A DNA stretch of 64,000 nucleotides from CAWINH01 sp963837425 (GTDB lineage: Bacteria > Chloroflexota > Limnocylindria > QHBO01). Under the pieces are notes generated by a model, which was not told where the DNA came from, searched no databases, and saw only the letters and a list, made by a program, of their open reading frames with translations. Below, piece by piece: positions 53,744 through 61,871 of this stretch (the first letter of the stretch is position 1; each line of letters begins with the position of its first letter). The stretch covers positions 79,113-143,112 of the forward strand of contig CAWINH010000009.1 in assembly GCA_963837425.1 (NCBI GenBank). Direction: 5' to 3'. Position numbers and translations under genes: made by a program.

Positions 53744-55156
53744 ATGGAGCTCGACGGACTGCAGATCGCGACCTACTTCGTCTGGCTCATCGCCGCGGTC
53801 ACCTTCATCTTCGCCCTGAAGTTCCTGGCCTCGCCGTCGACCGCGCGGCGCGGCAACCTGATGGGCGCGGCCGGGATGACGCTCGTCATCGGCTGGACCT
53901 TCTTCACCGTGGACGGGATGCTCGCGAACTGGTGGATCATCGTCGTCGCGGGCGGCCTCGGCTCGGTGGCGGGCGTGCTCGGCGCGCGGCGCGTACCGAT
54001 GACCGCCATGCCCCAGATGGTCGCGATCTTCAACGGCGCCGGCGGCGGGGCGGCGGCATTGGTGGCGATCGCAGAGTTCCTGCGCGACGCGGCCGACCGA
54101 TCGTCCGGCGATCTCCTGCCGCTCCCATTCGTCGTCGCCACGCTGCTCGGCGCGATCATCGGCTCCGTGAGCCTGACCGGCTCGGTCGTGGCCTTCGGCA
54201 AGCTGCAGGGCATCATGGATGCGCGGCCGGTGAAGCTGCCGGGCCAGCAGGTCATCACCTCGGTGCTGTTCCTGGTCGCGATCGGGATCGGCGTCTACGT
54301 CGCCCTCGTCGCGAACAGCGTCCCGCTCTTCCTGGCCTACTGCGCGATCGCGCTCGTACTGGGCGTCGTCCTGGTGCGTCCGATCGGCGGCGCCGACATG
54401 CCGGTCATCGTCAGCCTGCTGAACAGCTACACCGGCATCGCGGTGGCGGCCACCGGCTTCGTCCTGTCGAACTACGCGCTCCTCATCGCCGGGACCCTGG
54501 TGGGCGCATCCGGCGGGATCCTGACCCAGCTCATGTGCCGGGCCATGAACCGCTCGCTCTTCAACGTCCTGTTCGCCGGCTTCGGCACCGGGGGCGGTCT
54601 GGTCGCCGCCGGGGCGGACGGTGATGAGGTGCTCCGCGAGATCAGCGCGGAGGACGCCGCGGTGCTCATGGCGTACGGCCAGCGGGTCGTGATCGTGCCC
54701 GGCTACGGGATGGCGGTTGCCCAGGCGCAGGGGCCGGTCCGCGAGCTGATGGACCTGCTGCTGAGCCGCGGGGTGGACGTCGAGTTCGCGATCCACCCGG
54801 TGGCCGGGCGGATGCCCGGGCACATGAACGTGCTGCTGGCGGAGGCCAACGTGCCGTACGACCGCCTCAAGGAGATGGACGAGATCAACGACGAATTCGC
54901 CGATACCGACGTGGCGCTCGTCATCGGCGCCAACGACGTCGTGAACCCGGTCGCCCGCGAAGAGGGCTCGCCGATCTCGGGCATGCCCATCCTCAACGTC
55001 GACCAGGCGCGGAACGTCATCGTCCTCAAGCGCGGGCGTGGGACGGGCTTCGCGGGCATTCCCAACCCGCTCTTCACGAACGAAAAGACAGCCATGCTGT
55101 TCGGCGACGCGAAGCCGTCCGTGGAGGCCCTGGTGGCCGGGGTAAAGGCCGCCTGA
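53744..55156 (+). CDS. pntB: NAD(P) transhydrogenase beta subunit
   Basis: 470 residues. Eight to nine N-terminal transmembrane helices are followed by the NADP-binding domain III: VIVPGYGMAVAQAQ near residue 318, HPVAGRMPGHMNVLLAEA, GANDVVNP and the terminal RGxGTGFAGIPNPLF region. It is the final gene of the operon; its last codons GVKAA-stop are echoed in the repeats just downstream. Confidence 0.96.
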   Translation: MELDGLQIATYFVWLIAAVTFIFALKFLASPSTARRGNLMGAAGMTLVIGWTFFTVDGMLANWWIIVVAGGLGSVAGVLGARRVPMTAMPQMVAIFNGAGGGAAALVAIAEFLRDAADRSSGDLLPLPFVVATLLGAIIGSVSLTGSVVAFGKLQGIMDARPVKLPGQQVITSVLFLVAIGIGVYVALVANSVPLFLAYCAIALVLGVVLVRPIGGADMPVIVSLLNSYTGIAVAATGFVLSNYALLIAGTLVGASGGILTQLMCRAMNRSLFNVLFAGFGTGGGLVAAGADGDEVLREISAEDAAVLMAYGQRVVIVPGYGMAVAQAQGPVRELMDLLLSRGVDVEFAIHPVAGRMPGHMNVLLAEANVPYDRLKEMDEINDEFADTDVALVIGANDVVNPVAREEGSPISGMPILNVDQARNVIVLKRGRGTGFAGIPNPLFTNEKTAMLFGDAKPSVEALVAGVKAA

Positions 55157-55222
55157 GACCCGCGTTCGGGAGTGAAGGCCGCCTGAGACCCGCGTTCGCG
55201 AGTGAAGGTCGCCTGAGCCCCG
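55147..55222 (+). repeat. 30-bp tandem duplication of the pntB 3' end
   Basis: 30-bp units begin at 55147, 55177 and 55207 (the last partial). Unit 1 contains the pntB stop codon. Units 1 and 2 differ by one base, unit 3 diverges. The period is a multiple of three. The unit is not used after the stop, so the copies lie in the 3' untranslated region. Confidence 0.85.
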
Positions 55223-55409
55223 TTTGTGCGCGGGGCGAACGCAACGGACATCGGAGCATCCCCCGAGGACGCGCCGCCCACTGATTCGGCGGCCTGCACG
55301 CGCTCGGGTGCGGATTCCGTGGAAAGAAGGGGTCATCCCCGCCACCGACTCCTGGTGGGTCTCCGTTACGTGCACCTGGCGCACATCGTCGCCGCGTACC
55401 TCTGGGTGC

Positions 55410-55484
55410 CGCGTACCTGCGGAGCGCGTACCTGCGGAGCACGTACCTGCGGAGCGCGTACCTGCTGAACGCGTACCTGCGGCG
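55410..55484. repeat. 15-bp tandem repeat, five copies
   Basis: Units start at 55410, 55425, 55440, 55455 and 55470 with the core CGCGTACCTGCGGAG. They lie in the 398-bp gap 55157-55554 between pntB and the HAD gene, in which I find no confident gene except the minigene at 55530. Confidence 0.85.
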
Positions 55485-55529
55485 GCACGGCTACCATCGG
55501 CCCGGACCAGTAGAGGGCCAGGAGGAGTG

Positions 55530-55565
55530 ATGAGCATGGGGGTGTACCGGGTGGATGGTGCCTGA
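55530..55565 (+). CDS. Possible 11-residue leader minigene before the HAD gene
   Basis: GGAGG (55521-55525) is followed by ATG 55530 and a frame coding for MSMGVYRVDGA, stopping at 55563-55565, 8 codons after an ATG at 55536. It overlaps the HAD start at 55555. It may couple HAD translation. The strong site is too far from 55555 to serve it directly. Confidence 0.3.
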   Translation: MSMGVYRVDGA

Positions 55566-56208
55566 CCGATGGGTCTGCCTGGACGTCGGCGAGACGCTGA
55601 TCGACGAGACGCGCCTGTGGGGTGCCTGGGCCGATGAGCTCGAGGTCCCGCGCCTGACCTTTTTCGCGGCGCTCGGCGGGGTGATCGCCCGGGGTCAGGA
55701 GCACAACGACGTGTTCGGCTACTTCGGCCTTCCGCGCGATACCTGGCGTGCTCGACAGGCATCCGTGGAGGAGCGACTCGGCGGGCTCCGCGCCGAGGAC
55801 CTCTATCCCGATGCGCTGCCGGCGCTGGCCGCCCTGCGCGCCGGGGGCTATCGACTCGCGGTGATCGCCAACCAGCCCGCCCTCCGCCATCGTCAGCTCG
55901 TCGCCGCGGGAGTCGACGTCGACGTCATGGCCATGAGCCAGGAGCTGTCGGTCGCCAAGCCGGCGCCCGAGTTCTTCACTCGGTCGCTCGAGTTGATCGG
56001 ATCACCGGCACCCCGGGAGGTGGCCTACGTCGGCGACCGGATCGACAATGACGTGGTTCCGGCTTCCGCCGCCGGCCTTCGCGCGGTGTGGATCCGGCGC
56101 GGGCCGTGGGCCCATCTCCAGCAGCTCCCGCCAGACGCCTCGCCGGCCCTGGTGGTGGACTCGCTCGGCGAGCTGGCGGGGAGGATCGGCGAGGCGTGGC
56201 CCGACTGA
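55555..56208 (+). CDS. HAD-superfamily hydrolase
   Basis: 217 residues. Motif I reads LDVGETLID with nucleophile Asp but no second Asp, motif II VIANQ, motif III K in VAKPAPEFF, motif IV YVGDRIDND. The subtype with DVGET is common, and the substrate is unknown. ATG 55555 fits the family start (M-V-P-D-R-W-V), although its own Shine-Dalgarno is poor. It lies alone between pntB and the antiporter gene. Confidence 0.82.
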   Translation: MVPDRWVCLDVGETLIDETRLWGAWADELEVPRLTFFAALGGVIARGQEHNDVFGYFGLPRDTWRARQASVEERLGGLRAEDLYPDALPALAALRAGGYRLAVIANQPALRHRQLVAAGVDVDVMAMSQELSVAKPAPEFFTRSLELIGSPAPREVAYVGDRIDNDVVPASAAGLRAVWIRRGPWAHLQQLPPDASPALVVDSLGELAGRIGEAWPD

Positions 56209-56211
56209 GGA

Positions 56212-57867
56212 TCAGCCGCGGCGTCGGAGGATCACGTCGATCTCGCGCTCGCTGACCCCGTAGCGGGCGAGCGCGTGGCGCAGCAGCTCACCGCCGAGCT
56301 GGCGTTCGGCGGTGATGACCCGGGCGGCTCCCATCCGTTGCAGCTCGACCCCCTCCGCCTCGGAATGGGCGCGCACGATGACGTGCAGCCGACGGTTGCG
56401 GCGCATCGCGTACTGCACCGCCTGGCGCGCGGCGAGCGGATCGGAGACCGCCACCACGAGCGCGGTCGCGGCGTCGACGTGCACGGCCTCGAGGACGGAG
56501 CCGGTGCCGGCGTCACCGTAGATGACCGGTGCCCCGGCCGCGGCGGCGGCTCGCACCAGCGGGTAGGCGGCGTCGACCGCCACCCAGGGGATCGAGCGCG
56601 CCTCGAGGACCCGAGCGACGCTGCGCCCGACGCTCCCGTAGCCGAGAAGCACGACGTGGCGCCGCAGGCCCGGCGGGAGCTCGGCCTCGCCGAGGTGGGA
56701 TGGCGGCGCGCGGCGCTCGAGCGCCGCGCCGAGCCGGGCCGCGACCTGGGCCACCGGGCCTGCCACGACGATCGAGAGCACGACGGCGCCCATCGCTTCG
56801 CTGAATGACGCGGAGTCCAGGGCGCCGAGCTGCAGGCCCACCGCCGCGAGTACGAAGCTGAACTCGCCTCCCTGCGCCACGAGACCGGCGGCGCGCAGGG
56901 CGGTGCCCGGTTGGTGGCCCGCCAGTCGCAGCAGTGCCGCCATGGGCAGCGCCTTGCCGGCGACGATCAAGACCAGGAGGAGGAGGACGATCGGCCAGCC
57001 GGCGACGATCGCCGCCGGTTCCAGGAGGATGCCAACCGAGACGAAGAAGATCGTGGCGAACAGCTCCCGCAGGGGGACCACCTCGCCAAGGACCGATGCC
57101 GCCAGGTCACTGTCGGCGAGGGCGAGCCCCGCGAGAAAGGCGCCGAGCGCCACCGAGACGCCCACCGCCTGAGCCAGCGTCGCGGTGCCGAGGGCGATCA
57201 CCGCCACCGCCACCACGAACAGCTCGCGCGAGCCGAGCAACGCGATCCGCGACATCGCGGCGGGCAGGATCCGCGAGCCGAGCACGACGACGGCCACGAC
57301 GAAGCCGACCGCGACCGCGGTTGCCAGCGCCGCGCCGAGGATGGGTCGCGTGCCGCCCTCGGCCATGACGGCCAGGGCGACGACCAGGACGACGGTGAGC
57401 AGGTCCTGCACGATCGACCAGCCCAGGGCCAGCCGGCCGTGGAGGGTCGTCTCCAGCGTCCGCTCGCCGGCCACCCGGACCAGCACGACGCTCGAGCAGA
57501 CGCTGACGACGGCGCCCAGGAAGACCGCCTGGATCGGGGTTCGGCCAACGAGCAGGGCGGCCAGCGTCCCGAGCCCCAGGCTGATCGCGACCTGGATGGG
57601 TGCCCCGATCAGCACCGCACGCCCCACCTCGGCGAGCTCCGCCAGGCGGAAGCGCAGGCCGATGCTGAACATGAGGAGCGCGACGCCGATGTCGGCGAGA
57701 GCCTGCACCTGCCCTCGATCGGCGACGTAGCCCGGGGTGAAGGGACCCACCAGCAGGCCGGCCGCGATGTACCCGATCATCGGCGACTGCCCGAGCCGAT
57801 GCGCGACGGCTCCCAGGACGAGCGCGGTTCCCAGCGCCGCGAGGATCGTGAGGGCCAGGCCGTCCAT
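56212..57867 (-). CDS. Kef-type cation/proton antiporter with RCK domain
   Basis: 551 residues. Twelve or so transmembrane helices (residues 1-380), with LLMFSIGLRFRL near 65 and LGAFLAGLALADSDLA near 240, then a cytoplasmic RCK/TrkA-N domain starting HVVLLGYGSVGRSVARVLE (NAD-binding). It belongs to the YbaL/KefB family and probably exchanges K+ or Na+ with H+. ATG 57867 is 8 nt downstream of the -10 TATCAT. Divergent from the CBS gene. Confidence 0.9.
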   Translation of the reverse strand: MDGLALTILAALGTALVLGAVAHRLGQSPMIGYIAAGLLVGPFTPGYVADRGQVQALADIGVALLMFSIGLRFRLAELAEVGRAVLIGAPIQVAISLGLGTLAALLVGRTPIQAVFLGAVVSVCSSVVLVRVAGERTLETTLHGRLALGWSIVQDLLTVVLVVALAVMAEGGTRPILGAALATAVAVGFVVAVVVLGSRILPAAMSRIALLGSRELFVVAVAVIALGTATLAQAVGVSVALGAFLAGLALADSDLAASVLGEVVPLRELFATIFFVSVGILLEPAAIVAGWPIVLLLLVLIVAGKALPMAALLRLAGHQPGTALRAAGLVAQGGEFSFVLAAVGLQLGALDSASFSEAMGAVVLSIVVAGPVAQVAARLGAALERRAPPSHLGEAELPPGLRRHVVLLGYGSVGRSVARVLEARSIPWVAVDAAYPLVRAAAAAGAPVIYGDAGTGSVLEAVHVDAATALVVAVSDPLAARQAVQYAMRRNRRLHVIVRAHSEAEGVELQRMGAARVITAERQLGGELLRHALARYGVSEREIDVILRRRG

Positions 57868-57875
57868 CTGGCCCG

Positions 57876-57881
57876 ATGATA
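57876..57881 (-). promoter_or_regulatory. Candidate -10 box of the antiporter gene
   Basis: On the minus strand this reads TATCAT, one base from consensus TATAAT, 8 nt before ATG 57867. The -35 region is poor. It would again give a leaderless mRNA. Confidence 0.4.
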
Positions 57882-57895
57882 CCGGCGCCTTTCGC

Positions 57896-57925
57896 TTGCC
57901 CCGCCCGAGCCTGGGTGGCTATGCT
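57896..57925 (+). promoter_or_regulatory. Candidate promoter of the CBS-permease operon
   Basis: -35 TTGCCC (57896-57901), 18-nt spacer, -10 TATGCT (57920-57925). The bases around the -10 match the promoter at 43.5 kb over GGCTATGCTTGCCC. Confidence 0.5.
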
Positions 57926-57982
57926 TGCCCGGTCGCGAGCTGTCGTGGCGGGTGGCGCGTTTCACCCATATCCGGAACGCAT

Positions 57983-58552
57983 ATGGAGGAGACTGCGCAC
58001 CGCGCGGTCTCCTGCCGCGTCGGCGCCCACCGACCGATGCCCGAATCTCCCGAGTCGATCACCCAGTCAACGCCCATCCGCGACGTGGGCAGGCTCCTGC
58101 GTGGAACCGATCCGATCATCGTCCACGCCGGCGACAGTCTCGCGCGCCTGGCGGAGCTCGCCATCGAGCGGCCCAGCTGCCGCGTTCTCTCCGTCGCGGA
58201 CCGCGACGAGCGCCTCATCGGGGTGGTACCGGTTCGGCTGCTCGTGAACGACATCTTCCTGAAGATCGTGCCGGAGGAGTTCCTGGGCGTCATTGCCGAC
58301 GTCGGTGACGTCATGGAGTACGCGCGCCACGTTCGAGCCCGCACCGCGGCGGACATCATGCTCGCGCCGGTCAGCGTGAACCGCGAGCAGACGGTGCGCG
58401 ACGCGTTCGAGACGATGCACAAGGCGCGGTTGAACGGGCTGCCGATCGTCGATGCCGCGGGCAGGATCATCGGCTACCTCGACCAGCTCGAGCTGCTGCT
58501 GGTGTGGGTTCGCGCCACGGGTCGCGGACCGCTGCTGCGCCCCGAAGCCTGA
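57983..58552 (+). CDS. CBS-domain protein
   Basis: 189 residues. Two CBS repeats: first around RDVGRLLRGTDPIIVHAGDSLARLAELA with RLIGVVPVRLL, second around ADIMLAPVSVNREQTVRDAFETMH with GLPIVDAAGRIIGYL. Such pairs bind adenine nucleotides. It overlaps the transport gene start by TGATG and probably gates it. ATG 58037 is an alternative start; neither has a clear Shine-Dalgarno. Inverted CATAT/ATATG repeats flank ATG 57983. Confidence 0.85.
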   Translation: MEETAHRAVSCRVGAHRPMPESPESITQSTPIRDVGRLLRGTDPIIVHAGDSLARLAELAIERPSCRVLSVADRDERLIGVVPVRLLVNDIFLKIVPEEFLGVIADVGDVMEYARHVRARTAADIMLAPVSVNREQTVRDAFETMHKARLNGLPIVDAAGRIIGYLDQLELLLVWVRATGRGPLLRPEA

Positions 58553-59829
58553 TGGAGCTCAACCTGCCGGTGGTCGTGGGGCTCACCGTCTTCGTCGTCA
58601 CGTACCTGCTGATTGCCACCGAGCGGGTGCACAAGACGGTCGCCGCCATGGCCGGCGGCACGGCGATGGTCCTGCTCGGGATCGTGTCCCAGGAGCGGGC
58701 CTTCGAGCACATCGACTTCAACGTCATCTTCCTGCTGGCGGGGATGATGATCCTGGCGGTCATCATCCGGAAGACGGGCGTCTTCGGCTGGATGGCGGTC
58801 CGCGCGGCGCGGTTCGCGGGCGGGGACGGCTACCGGATCCTCGTCGTCATGTGCCTGATCACCGCGGTGGCATCGGCATTCCTGGACAACGTCACCACGG
58901 TCGTCCTGGTCGGCCCCATCACCCTGTTCCTGGCCGCCCGGCTCGGGATGAACCCGACGCCGTTCATCATCTCCGAGATCCTGGCCAGCAACATCGGCGG
59001 CGCGGCCACGCTGATCGGAGACCCGCCGAACATCCTCATCGGCTCGGCGGCCAACATCGACTTCGATGCGTTCGTCCTGAACATGGGTCCCCTGGCGGCC
59101 CTGATCCTGGGCGTCTTCCTCGTCTCGGCCCGATGGCTGTTTCGCGGTCAGCTCGAGGTGGACCCGGAGCGGCGCGACGCGCTGCTCGCCCTCGATGAGC
59201 GCGAGATGATCACCGACCGGCCGCTCCTCACGAAGTCGATGGTGATCCTGGGGCTCACGATGCTCGGCTTCGTCCTCCACGGCCCGCTCGGCTACGAGCC
59301 GGCGACCGTGGCGCTGACCGGTGCCGTGGCACTCATGATCGTGGCTCGCGAGGACCCGCAGGAGGTCCTGAGCGAGGTGGAGTGGTCGACCCTCTTCTTC
59401 TTCGTGGGCCTCTTCATGCTCATTGCAGGGGTCATCGAGATCGGCCTGATCGACGCCATCGCCCAGGCCCTGACCGACGTGACCGGCGGAGCCCTGGACC
59501 TGGGCGCCTACCTGATCCTGTGGATCGGCGCGCTCTTCTCCGGGGTGGTGGACAACATTCCGTACACGGCAACCATGATCCCGGTCGTCGACGAGCTCGC
59601 TCGTCAGCACGCCCCCTCGCAGGTCCTGTGGTGGTCGCTCGCGGCAGGCGCCGATCTCGGGGGCAACCTCACGATCATCGGCGCCTCGGCGAACGTGATC
59701 CTGGCCAGCATGGCCGAGCGGGAGGGCCATCCGATCCGGTTCTGGACGTTCCTCCGCTACGCGGCACCGGTCACAGTCGGGTCGGTGCTGCTGTCGATGG
59801 CCTACCTCTGGCTGCGGTACCTGCTGTAG
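58552..59829 (+). CDS. Ion transporter superfamily permease (ArsB/NhaD/SLC13-like)
   Basis: 425 residues with eleven or so hydrophobic helices. Paired motifs LDNVTTVVLVGPITLFLA and VVDNIPYTATMIPVV give the inverted-repeat topology, and SNIGGAATLIGDPPNILIGS plus GGNLTIIGASANVI are the anion/substrate-binding hairpins. ArsB-type, citrate- or Na+/H+-antiporter roles are all possible. Coupled to the CBS gene. The bidirectional terminator follows after 7 nt. Confidence 0.87.
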   Translation: MELNLPVVVGLTVFVVTYLLIATERVHKTVAAMAGGTAMVLLGIVSQERAFEHIDFNVIFLLAGMMILAVIIRKTGVFGWMAVRAARFAGGDGYRILVVMCLITAVASAFLDNVTTVVLVGPITLFLAARLGMNPTPFIISEILASNIGGAATLIGDPPNILIGSAANIDFDAFVLNMGPLAALILGVFLVSARWLFRGQLEVDPERRDALLALDEREMITDRPLLTKSMVILGLTMLGFVLHGPLGYEPATVALTGAVALMIVAREDPQEVLSEVEWSTLFFFVGLFMLIAGVIEIGLIDAIAQALTDVTGGALDLGAYLILWIGALFSGVVDNIPYTATMIPVVDELARQHAPSQVLWWSLAAGADLGGNLTIIGASANVILASMAEREGHPIRFWTFLRYAAPVTVGSVLLSMAYLWLRYLL

Positions 59830-59836
59830 CGGGCCG

Positions 59837-59868
59837 AAGGCCCCTCACGCCGGAGCGAGAGGGGCCTT
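59837..59868. terminator. Bidirectional Rho-independent terminator
   Basis: AAGGCCCCTC and GAGGGGCCTT form a perfect 10-bp stem around the 12-nt loop, sitting between the convergent stops of the permease (59829) and the ABC substrate-binding protein (59893). Confidence 0.88.
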
Positions 59869-59892
59869 CCGAGCGCCAAGAGCGGCGAATGT

Positions 59893-60990
59893 TTACTTGC
59901 CGCCCTCGGTCACCTCCACGGTGCCCTTCGTGAAGCCCGTCCCCTTCGCATCCTCGCTGATGTCCTTGAGCGCATTCGTCGCCAGGTCGGTCCGGTAGGC
60001 CGAATCCGGCGGCGCCTGCTTGATGATCCCGAAATCGACGCTGATCCCCACCGTCTGCTGCCAGAGGTTCGGATCCATGACCCCGATCCCGTTCGGCGAC
60101 GGCCAGATGAGGGCGTTGACCTCGTTCAGCTGCCAGGTCTGGTGCCCCTCGCCGAGGGTCGACCCTGCGCTCAGCGTGTAGTTCACGCAGTCGGCGGCAT
60201 GGTCGCGGCAGTAGATCCAGCCGCGGAACGAGGCGCGCAGGAACTTCGTTGCCGTGTCCTCGTTGCCCGACTCGGCGAGCCACCCCGCGCGCGCGAAGAT
60301 CGCGTCCTGCAGCATGGCGGTCCCCTCGTCGTTGTAGTTGATGATGTTCAGGTCACCCGGCTGGTAAAGCTGGTTCGTATCCGGGTTCTTCGCCTCGAGG
60401 ACCTGAGCGTACTCGTTGTAGATCATCGCCTCGGCAACGTCGATCTGCCGGTTGAGCAGGAGCGACATGTCGAACGGCTGGATCACCTTCGTGAAGTCGG
60501 TCCCCTCCTCGAGGCCGTGCTTCTTCGCCGCCGCGGTCACCTCGAACTCGTTGCCGAAGTCCCAGACCCCGATCTTCTTGCCGGCGAAATCGGCCGGGCC
60601 GGTGATGTTGCTGTCCTTCCAGCTCACCGACAGCGTGCCCGAGCGCTGGAAGACTTGGGCAATGTCCACGAGGTCCGAACCGTCGGTGCTCTCGCGCGCC
60701 TCGAGCACCTTGGGCACCCAGCTGATCGTGAACTCCGGGCCGTTCGACGCCGATCCGACCGCCTGCGGCACCACGTCCGGTCCGCCGTCGAGGATCGTGA
60801 CATCGAGCCCTTCGTCCGTGTAGTAGCCCTGCTCCTGCGCGGCGAAGTAGCCGGCGAACTGGGCCTGCGGCGCCCATTGGAGCTGCAGGCTGACCTTCGT
60901 CATCGCCGCTGCACTGGGGCTCGCCGAGCCGCATGCCGTAAGGGTCAGGGTGACGACCGTCGCCACCACGAGCAATCCGCGTCGTTTCAT
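59893..60990 (-). CDS. ABC substrate-binding lipoprotein (NMT1/ThiY-like)
   Basis: 365 residues. Signal peptide with lipobox LTAC (Cys near residue 20), then an NMT1/SsuA-type periplasmic-binding fold: VSLQLQWAPQAQFAGYFAAQEQGYYTDEGLDVTI, GKKIGVWDFGNEFEVTAA, and a C-terminal helix-rich lobe. Such proteins bind thiamine precursors (HMP), riboflavin or sulfonates. GGAGGAG precedes ATG 60990. Last gene of a five-gene operon: aminotransferase, permease, ATPase, permease, binding protein. Confidence 0.9.
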   Translation of the reverse strand: MKRRGLLVVATVVTLTLTACGSASPSAAAMTKVSLQLQWAPQAQFAGYFAAQEQGYYTDEGLDVTILDGGPDVVPQAVGSASNGPEFTISWVPKVLEARESTDGSDLVDIAQVFQRSGTLSVSWKDSNITGPADFAGKKIGVWDFGNEFEVTAAAKKHGLEEGTDFTKVIQPFDMSLLLNRQIDVAEAMIYNEYAQVLEAKNPDTNQLYQPGDLNIINYNDEGTAMLQDAIFARAGWLAESGNEDTATKFLRASFRGWIYCRDHAADCVNYTLSAGSTLGEGHQTWQLNEVNALIWPSPNGIGVMDPNLWQQTVGISVDFGIIKQAPPDSAYRTDLATNALKDISEDAKGTGFTKGTVEVTEGGK

Positions 60991-61085
60991 CTCCACTCCT
61001 CCTTGGGGGCCGGGCGCGGGAACCGCCCCGGTCGCCGAAGGGCGCATTCTAGGGTGCCGGGCACCCGGACGCCGGCGTTTGCGAC

Positions 61086-61871
61086 TTAGCCGGGCTGCTC
61101 ACCACGGATCGAGGGGTGCCACGGGATCACGGCACGCTCGACGACGACGATCGCGAGGTAGAGGACGATCCCGGCCACCGAGCCGAGGATGATGGCGGCC
61201 CAGCTGACGTCCCAGCGCAACGCGCTCGCGCTCTGGACCACGATGCGCCCGATCACGTTGCTGGCGCCCCCGAAGTACTCGCCCACGATGGCGCCGATCA
61301 GCGCCAGCACGACGCTCACCTTCAGGCCCGTCAGGAAAAAGGGGAGCGCGTTCGGGATGCGTACCCGGGTCAGGATCTCCCACTCCGAGGCCGCGTAGGA
61401 GCGCATCAGCTCGAGCGTCGACGCCTCGACCGAGGTCAAGCCGCGGACGACGTTGATGAAGATCGGGAAGAAGACGAGGACGGCGGCGATCGCGGCCTTG
61501 GAGAACGGACTCAGCACGCCGAACCAGTTGTTCATGATCGGGGCGAAGGCGATGATCGGCACCGCGTTGACAGCGACCGCCAGCGGCAGCACCGCGTCGC
61601 GCGCCGTCTGCCAACGAGCCACCGCGCCGCCCAGGATCACGCCCCACGTGGTTCCGATGACGAGGCCCAGGAGCGCCTCGAGCATCGTGTTGCGCGCCGA
61701 CTCGAAAAGCGGCCAGCGCCCGGCCGACCAGTTCTCCCCCAGGGCGGCGAGGATCGCCGACGGCGCGGGCAGCACCGACGACCGGATGGCGACCTCCCAG
61801 ACGAGGAGGACTCCACCGAAGACGGCCGCCGGAGGGCCGTACTGCCGCAGCCAGCGCAGCGGGGCGTTCAT
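61086..61871 (-). CDS. ABC transporter permease
   Basis: 261 residues, five to six helices. The BPD_transp_1 EAA loop occurs near ELMRSYAASEWEILTRVRIPNALPFFLTGLKVSVVLALIGAIVGEY. Paired with the ATPase upstream (ATGA overlap at 61868-61871). Same family as the upstream permease at 62.7 kb; the two form a heterodimer. Confidence 0.92.
   Translation of the reverse strand: MNAPLRWLRQYGPPAAVFGGVLLVWEVAIRSSVLPAPSAILAALGENWSAGRWPLFESARNTMLEALLGLVIGTTWGVILGGAVARWQTARDAVLPLAVAVNAVPIIAFAPIMNNWFGVLSPFSKAAIAAVLVFFPIFINVVRGLTSVEASTLELMRSYAASEWEILTRVRIPNALPFFLTGLKVSVVLALIGAIVGEYFGGASNVIGRIVVQSASALRWDVSWAAIILGSVAGIVLYLAIVVVERAVIPWHPSIRGEQPG

Noticed and set aside
55224..55565. 113-codon reading frame through the 15-bp repeats before the HAD gene
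   Set aside because: The product is repeat-driven low complexity with no upstream ribosome-binding site; only its last codons follow a good GGAGG, treated as a minigene.
52145..55762. 1205-codon open frame antisense to pntAA-pntAB-pntB
   Set aside because: It crosses three validated genes and the repeat tracts; no domain is recognised in the His/Arg-rich translation.
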